DNA of 64,000 bases, taken from positions 1 to 64,000 of the forward strand of contig NZ_JARRAH010000006.1 in assembly GCF_030553305.1 (NCBI RefSeq). Direction: 5' to 3'. The first letter of the stretch is position 1. Every line of letters starts with the position of its first letter. The position numbers and the translations under genes were made by a program. Under the pieces are notes generated by a model. That model made no database searches. It was not told where the DNA came from and saw only the letters and a list, made by a program, of their open reading frames with translations. The DNA is from Halomarina ordinaria. GTDB taxonomy: Archaea; Halobacteriota; Halobacteria; Halobacteriales; Haloarculaceae. Shown one piece after another: positions 59,893-64,000 of this stretch.

Positions 59893-61479
59893 ATGCGTAT
59901 CGAGGACGTCGCCGACGACGCGTTCCGGGGGAACGTCGCGAAGCTCCACGACGAGACCGTCGCCCACCACGGCGACGGCCTCGCCATCGAGATGCACGGC
60001 CGGGAGCTGACTCACCGCGAGGTCCAGGCGGCGACGGCGGCCGTCGCCGGCGGCCTCCACGACCTGGGGCTGGAACCGGGGGACTCGCTCCTGCTCTACC
60101 TCCCGAACTGCCCGCAGTACCTGCTCGCGGCGCTCGGGGCGTTCCGCGCCGGAGTGGTCGTCTCGCCGGTCAACCCCCAGTACAAGGTCCGTGAACTGAG
60201 CTACCAGCTCGAGGACGCCGACGCCTCGGCCATCGTCACCCACGCCGCCCTGCGCGAGACGGTCGCGGAGACGGTGACCGAGACCGACCGCGAGCCGGTG
60301 GTCGTGACGGTCGGGGAGTCGGTCCCCGAGGGCGACGTCCCCTTCGAGGCGGTGCGGGGCGAGGCGACGCTCGTCGAGCGCGACGACGACGACGTGGCGC
60401 TGTTGCCGTACACGAGCGGGACGACCGGCCGGCCGAAGGGGGTCGAACTCACCCACCGCAACGTCCGCGCCCAGACGGTCGCCACCCTCACGAGCGGCTA
60501 CGACGACCTCCCCGGCGACGAGGTGCGGAGCCTCATCTGGCTCCCCCTCTACCACATCACGGGCTTCACGCACACGGCGTGGCAGCCGCTGGTCCGCGGG
60601 GGGACGCTCTACCTCCGCAACCCGACCGACTGGGACGCGGACGACGCGATGGCGCTCGTCGAGGACGCGGGCATCACCCACTTCGTCGGCGTCACCGCGA
60701 TGTACGTCGACATGGTCACCGCCGACTCCTTCGGCGAGCACGACCTGGGCAGTCTGGTGCAGGCCGCGGAGGGGGGCGCGAAGATGTCCGTCGCCGTCCA
60801 GCGGGAGTTCGAGGCCGTCGCGGGCGTCGAGATGTCCGAGGGCTACGGGCTCACCGAGACCAACGGCGCGACCCACTCCCAGCAGGGGTCGACCTACGGC
60901 CTGCGCCACGGGACGGTCGGCCAGCCCCTCCGGATGACCGACTGTAAACTCGTCGACGACGCCGGCGAGGAGGTCGGCGTCGGCGAGGAGGGCGAACTGC
61001 TCGTGCGCGGCCCGCAGGTGATGCGCGGCTACCGCAACATGCCCGAGGTGACGGCCGCCGCGTTCACCGACGCGGGCTACTTCCGCACGGGCGACATCGC
61101 CCGTCGCGACGGCGAGAACTACTACGAGATCGTCGACCGCAAGACGCACATGATCGTCTCGGCGGGCTACAACGTCTACCCGAGCGAGGTCGAGGAGGTG
61201 CTCCACGAACACGAGGCGGTCGCCGACGTCGCCGTCGTCGGCGTTCCCGACGAGCGACGCAACGAGGTGCCCATCGCCTACGTCGTCACCCGCCCCGACG
61301 TCGAAGCGGGGTCGGACGTCACCGCCGAGGCACTCAAACAGCACTGTCTGGAGACCATCGCGGAGTACAAACACCCCCGCGAGGTCCGCTTCCTCGAGGA
61401 ACTCCCCCGGACCGCGAGCGGGAAGGTACAGAAGTTCAAACTGGAGGCGCGCGACGACGCCACCCACGGCGAGGCCTGA
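59893..61479 (+). CDS. Long-chain fatty-acid-CoA ligase
   Basis: 528 residues. AMP-binding motifs: PYTSGTTGRPKGVELTH (~173-189), GYGLTETNGATHS (~317), YFRTGDIARRDGENYYEIVDR (~397-417), and catalytic Lys in RTASGKVQKF near the C-terminus. Activates fatty acids to acyl-CoA with ATP. Stands at the head of a neighbourhood with acyl-CoA dehydrogenase, hydratases and thiolase. Confidence 0.95.
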   Translation: MRIEDVADDAFRGNVAKLHDETVAHHGDGLAIEMHGRELTHREVQAATAAVAGGLHDLGLEPGDSLLLYLPNCPQYLLAALGAFRAGVVVSPVNPQYKVRELSYQLEDADASAIVTHAALRETVAETVTETDREPVVVTVGESVPEGDVPFEAVRGEATLVERDDDDVALLPYTSGTTGRPKGVELTHRNVRAQTVATLTSGYDDLPGDEVRSLIWLPLYHITGFTHTAWQPLVRGGTLYLRNPTDWDADDAMALVEDAGITHFVGVTAMYVDMVTADSFGEHDLGSLVQAAEGGAKMSVAVQREFEAVAGVEMSEGYGLTETNGATHSQQGSTYGLRHGTVGQPLRMTDCKLVDDAGEEVGVGEEGELLVRGPQVMRGYRNMPEVTAAAFTDAGYFRTGDIARRDGENYYEIVDRKTHMIVSAGYNVYPSEVEEVLHEHEAVADVAVVGVPDERRNEVPIAYVVTRPDVEAGSDVTAEALKQHCLETIAEYKHPREVRFLEELPRTASGKVQKFKLEARDDATHGEA

Positions 61480-61482
61480 CCC

Positions 61483-62484
61483 CTACACGGCGACGTAGCG
61501 CCTGACGCCGTCGTCGACCCGGTAGACGACCGCTCCCCGCTCGTCGAGCGTCCCGAGCGCCCCGACGGTGTCGAGCAGCGGGGCCGGGTAGCGCAGTTCG
61601 TCGCCCCCGAGGCGGGCGAGCGTCACCGCGTAGGGGGAGGCGGGGCCGACGCGCTCGACGGTCGCGAGTACGTCGGCGACCAGACGGTCGAGCGACGCCC
61701 GCGACCGCTCGAGGACGCCCTTCGCGTCCTCGAACGGCGGACCGTGGCCGGCGTACACCCGTCGCGGCTCCCGCCGGTCGAGTGCCGCTTCCAACCTCCC
61801 GTACCCACGGTAGAACGCCGCGACGGCGTCGTACGCCCCCCGGTCGAGGCCGACGTCGAGGGCGGCGGCGCGGAACGGTTCGACGAGCGCGTCGCCGGAG
61901 AACAGCACCGTCTCCGCCCCGTCGCTCGCGAAGAGGCAGGCGTGACCGGTCTGGTGGCCGGGCGTGTGGACCGGTTCCAGCGAGAGGTCGGCGACGGGAA
62001 ACGCCTCGCCGTACTCGAAGGGGACGGCCACCGCGTCGGGCGGGAGGAGACGGCGGTTGCGTTCGAGCGAGTCGACGGCGCGCGCGACCTGTGCGTCGAG
62101 TTCGCGAGGCGGGAGGCCGACGCTCGCGGCCGTCTCGCGGACGCGCGCCTCCAGGTCGGCGGGGTCCCGTCGCAACTGCTCGCAGACGGCCCGGGGGGCG
62201 TACAGCCGCGCGTCGGCCGCGACGAACGCCGGGACCTGGCCGATGTGGTCGGAGTGCGGGTGGGTGAGGACGACGTGCTCGATATCGGCGACGGTGTACC
62301 CGCGCTCTGCGAGGCCCTCGTCGAGTACGTCCTCCGAGCGCTCGTCGACGTGGCCCGCGTCCACGAGCACCGGTTCCTCCCCCTCGACGAGGAAGGCGGC
62401 GGCGTGCCCCGGCGGCCAGGGCACGGGCGTCTCGATGCGGTGGACGCGCGCGGCGAGCGAGTACTCCAGGGGGTCGCGCGTCAC
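61483..62484 (-). CDS. MBL-fold metallo-hydrolase
   Basis: 333 residues. Zinc motifs: VLTHPHSDHIGQ (HxHxDH, ~72-83), HTPGHQTGHACLF (~177), SGDALVEPF, and YAGHGPPFED. GTG start at 62484. Similar to lactamase-like thioesterases and glyoxalase II; the position beside acyl-CoA genes suggests thioester hydrolysis. Its start is one base from the acyl-CoA dehydrogenase stop, so the two form one transcript. Confidence 0.9.
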   Translation of the reverse strand: MTRDPLEYSLAARVHRIETPVPWPPGHAAAFLVEGEEPVLVDAGHVDERSEDVLDEGLAERGYTVADIEHVVLTHPHSDHIGQVPAFVAADARLYAPRAVCEQLRRDPADLEARVRETAASVGLPPRELDAQVARAVDSLERNRRLLPPDAVAVPFEYGEAFPVADLSLEPVHTPGHQTGHACLFASDGAETVLFSGDALVEPFRAAALDVGLDRGAYDAVAAFYRGYGRLEAALDRREPRRVYAGHGPPFEDAKGVLERSRASLDRLVADVLATVERVGPASPYAVTLARLGGDELRYPAPLLDTVGALGTLDERGAVVYRVDDGVRRYVAV

Positions 62485-62485
62485 G

Positions 62486-63676
62486 TCAGATGAGCTCCCG
62501 GGCGATGGTGCGCTTCTGTATCTCGTCGGTCCCCTCGAAGATGCGCAGGACGCGCGCGGTCCGGTACTGGCGCTCGATGGGCTGGTCCTTCATGAAGCCG
62601 GCGCCGCCGTACACCTGCATGGCGACGTCCGCCGCGCGGTTGTTGAGCTGTGCGCCCCGGAGCTTCGCCATCGACTCCTCCTTGCGGGCGCGCTCGCCCT
62701 CGTCTATCTTCCAGGCGGCGTAGCGGTAGAGCTGTCGCGTCGTCTCGGCGTCCGTCGCGAGGTCGGCGAGCTGGAAGGAGACGCCCTGGCGGTGACCGAT
62801 GGGTTTGCCGAACGTCTCGCGCTCGCGGGCGTACTCCACCGCGAGGTCGAGGAGGAACTGCGCGTTCCCGACGGCGTTCGCCGCGATGTTGATGCGCCCG
62901 CCGCCGATCCAGTTCATCGCGGTCTGGAACCCTCTGTCTACCTCCCCGAGGACCTGCCCCTCGTCGACGCGCACGCCGTCGAAGCGGAGTTCGCACTGCC
63001 CGCCCGGGGTGAGCCCCATCGTCCGGTGGACCTTCGCCACCTCGTAGTCCTCGCTGTCGACGAGGAAACAGGTGATGCCCTCGTAGTCGCCCTTCTCACC
63101 GGCGGTGCGCGCGAACACCATCGCGAAGTCGGCGTAGGGGCCGTTCGTGATCCAGTACTTGTTCGCGTCGATGACCCACTCGTCGCCGTCCCGCTCGGCG
63201 GTGGCGTCCATGTAGTGGGGGTCGCTCCCGTGGTCGGGTTCGGTGAGCGCGAAACACGTCGTCACCTCCCCGGCCATCAGCGGGTCGAGGTAGCGCTCGC
63301 GCTGGTCCTCGTCGCACGCGAGCAGCACCGGCGTCGGCCCGCCCGCGCCGCCGGTGATGGCGCCGTGGAAGCCCGGCGGCCGGTCGGCGAGGTGTTCGAC
63401 GACGACGGCGTTCGTGAGGACCGAGAGCCCCCCGCCACCGACCTCCTCGGGCATCCCCATCCCGTAGAAACCCGCCTCGGCGCTCCTCTCCCGTATCGTC
63501 TCGACGATTTCGCGGTACGCGGGGACCTGATAGCCGTCCTCGTCGACGATGTGGCGCTGGTAGTCCTCCCCGAGGAACTCCGGGTGGGCGTCCTCCAGCG
63601 GTGCGACCTCGCGCTCGATGAAGTCGTCGAGGGCCTTCGTTATCTGGACCGCCTCGGACGGTTCGCTGAAGTCCAT
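62486..63676 (-). CDS. Acyl-CoA dehydrogenase
   Basis: 396 residues from ATG 63676 (MDFSEPSEAV). Fold motifs: TCFALTEPDHGSDPHYMDATAE (~140), WVIDANKYWITNGPYADF, VYGGAGFMKDQPIERQYRTARVLRIFEGTDEIQ with catalytic Glu in FEGTDEIQ (~383). FAD enzyme forming trans-2-enoyl-CoA. An antisense extension in the same frame beyond 63676 is not real. Confidence 0.95.
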   Translation of the reverse strand: MDFSEPSEAVQITKALDDFIEREVAPLEDAHPEFLGEDYQRHIVDEDGYQVPAYREIVETIRERSAEAGFYGMGMPEEVGGGGLSVLTNAVVVEHLADRPPGFHGAITGGAGGPTPVLLACDEDQRERYLDPLMAGEVTTCFALTEPDHGSDPHYMDATAERDGDEWVIDANKYWITNGPYADFAMVFARTAGEKGDYEGITCFLVDSEDYEVAKVHRTMGLTPGGQCELRFDGVRVDEGQVLGEVDRGFQTAMNWIGGGRINIAANAVGNAQFLLDLAVEYARERETFGKPIGHRQGVSFQLADLATDAETTRQLYRYAAWKIDEGERARKEESMAKLRGAQLNNRAADVAMQVYGGAGFMKDQPIERQYRTARVLRIFEGTDEIQKRTIARELI

Positions 63677-63694
63677 GCCACACACTATCAAGTA

Positions 63695-63710
63695 TCCTAC
63701 ATAGTTTTTC
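63695..63710 (-). promoter_or_regulatory. TATA region of the acyl-CoA dehydrogenase gene
   Basis: AT-rich TCCTACATAGTTTTTC (plus-strand reading) centred about 27 bp before the start codon, the leaderless spacing. Confidence 0.55.
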
Positions 63711-63827
63711 GTGTATGAGTTCCGTACTTTTGCGTGCCGGTCAGTTCGGTGCGTTATTGACGGGACAGGGCGAGTCGAACGGTATGTGCGCGCTACCGAG
63801 GGTATCCGCGTCCCGAGGGACCACCGC

Positions 63828-64000
63828 GTGACTGCCGACGCGTACGGTCCCCGAGAGATACGCACCGTCGCGCTCGCCATCATCGCGGGCGTCTTCTTCG
63901 GCGGCGTGGCGACGGGCGTCGCCTTCCCGACGCTCCCCCTGCTCGACGACCTGCTGGGCATCGGTGCCGTCGTGCTGGGGCTCATCCTGAGCGCGAACCG
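63828..64000 (+). CDS. MFS transporter, N-terminal part (cut by the window edge)
   Basis: 57 codons from GTG 63828, open to the end of the window: VTADAYGPREIRTVALAIIA, then GVFFGGVATGVAFPTLPLLD and GAVVLGLILSANR. TM1 and the PxLPLL...GLILSANR motif are typical of MFS transporters. The first 63784 ATG leads to a stop after 15 codons and is rejected. Confidence 0.8.
   Translation, partial: MTADAYGPREIRTVALAIIAGVFFGGVATGVAFPTLPLLDDLLGIGAVVLGLILSAN

Noticed and set aside
56995-61467. 1490-codon minus-strand frame
   Set aside because: Runs opposite or out of frame with the MaoC, ligase, oxidase and permease genes; its translation is Arg/Pro-rich nonsense.
1-64000. tRNA, rRNA, insertion sequence or transposase genes
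   Set aside because: I looked for CCA-ended cloverleaf segments, rRNA-like stretches and transposase motifs and saw none; weak tRNAs could be missed by eye.

Overview
The window is from a halophilic archaeon (class Halobacteria). Evidence: very high GC with strong third-position GC, acidic proteins, many GTG starts and leaderless-looking promoters, twin-arginine export, and families typical of that class (DUF7344-type winged-helix/two-TM proteins, a HalOD1 output domain, a FilR1-type regulator, the MoxR/DUF58/DUF4129 locus, Orc1/Cdc6 with origin recognition boxes). Many long opposite-strand frames are GC artefacts and are not annotated. I saw no rRNA, tRNA, CRISPR array or insertion sequence.

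Layout. 1-9.7 kb: exported beta-helix protein, small sulfatase-like protein, large membrane protein with a Gly/Asp tail, GT2 glycosyltransferase, DUF457 and DUF1616 membrane proteins. 9.8-12.0 kb: PadR regulator with two palindromes upstream, DUF7344 protein, and three small genes including a 48-aa zinc ribbon. 12.5-16.9 kb: MoxR ATPase facing a four-gene, 4-bp-overlapping operon DUF4129-DUF7269-DUF58-DUF7519. 17.1-20.3 kb: glmS, a small zinc-ribbon protein, a second DUF7344 protein.

20.9-26.9 kb is the most distinctive region: a compact replication, partition and recombination module. It holds orc1/cdc6, an origin with ten 23-bp Orc boxes in both orientations, a perfect 35-bp inverted repeat, an AT-rich unwinding-element candidate, hairpins and 11-bp iterons. 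These are followed by a two-gene par operon (ParA plus a partner with a disordered middle) and a complete tyrosine recombinase with a dif-like 28-bp palindrome (11-6-11) just upstream. It could be the origin of a secondary replicon, an integrated megaplasmid, or an accessory chromosomal origin; the sequence alone does not decide.

27-52 kb: a ZIP metal transporter, then a surface-glycan cluster (GT4, GT2 and GT-C enzymes, two flippases, two alkaline-phosphatase-superfamily enzymes, a methyltransferase/toroid fusion, DegT, asparagine-synthase-like and FemAB-like proteins). It is interrupted by msrA, a FilR1-type regulator, a winged-helix methyltransferase and an MFS transporter. glmS upstream can supply glucosamine-6-phosphate for such glycans. 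52.5-64 kb: a third DUF7344 protein and a fatty-acid/acyl-CoA region (thiolase-DUF35-HMG-CoA-synthase-like operon, enoyl-CoA hydratase, MaoC, APC permease, R2-like oxidase, acyl-CoA ligase, MBL hydrolase, acyl-CoA dehydrogenase). The start of an MFS gene is cut by the right edge.
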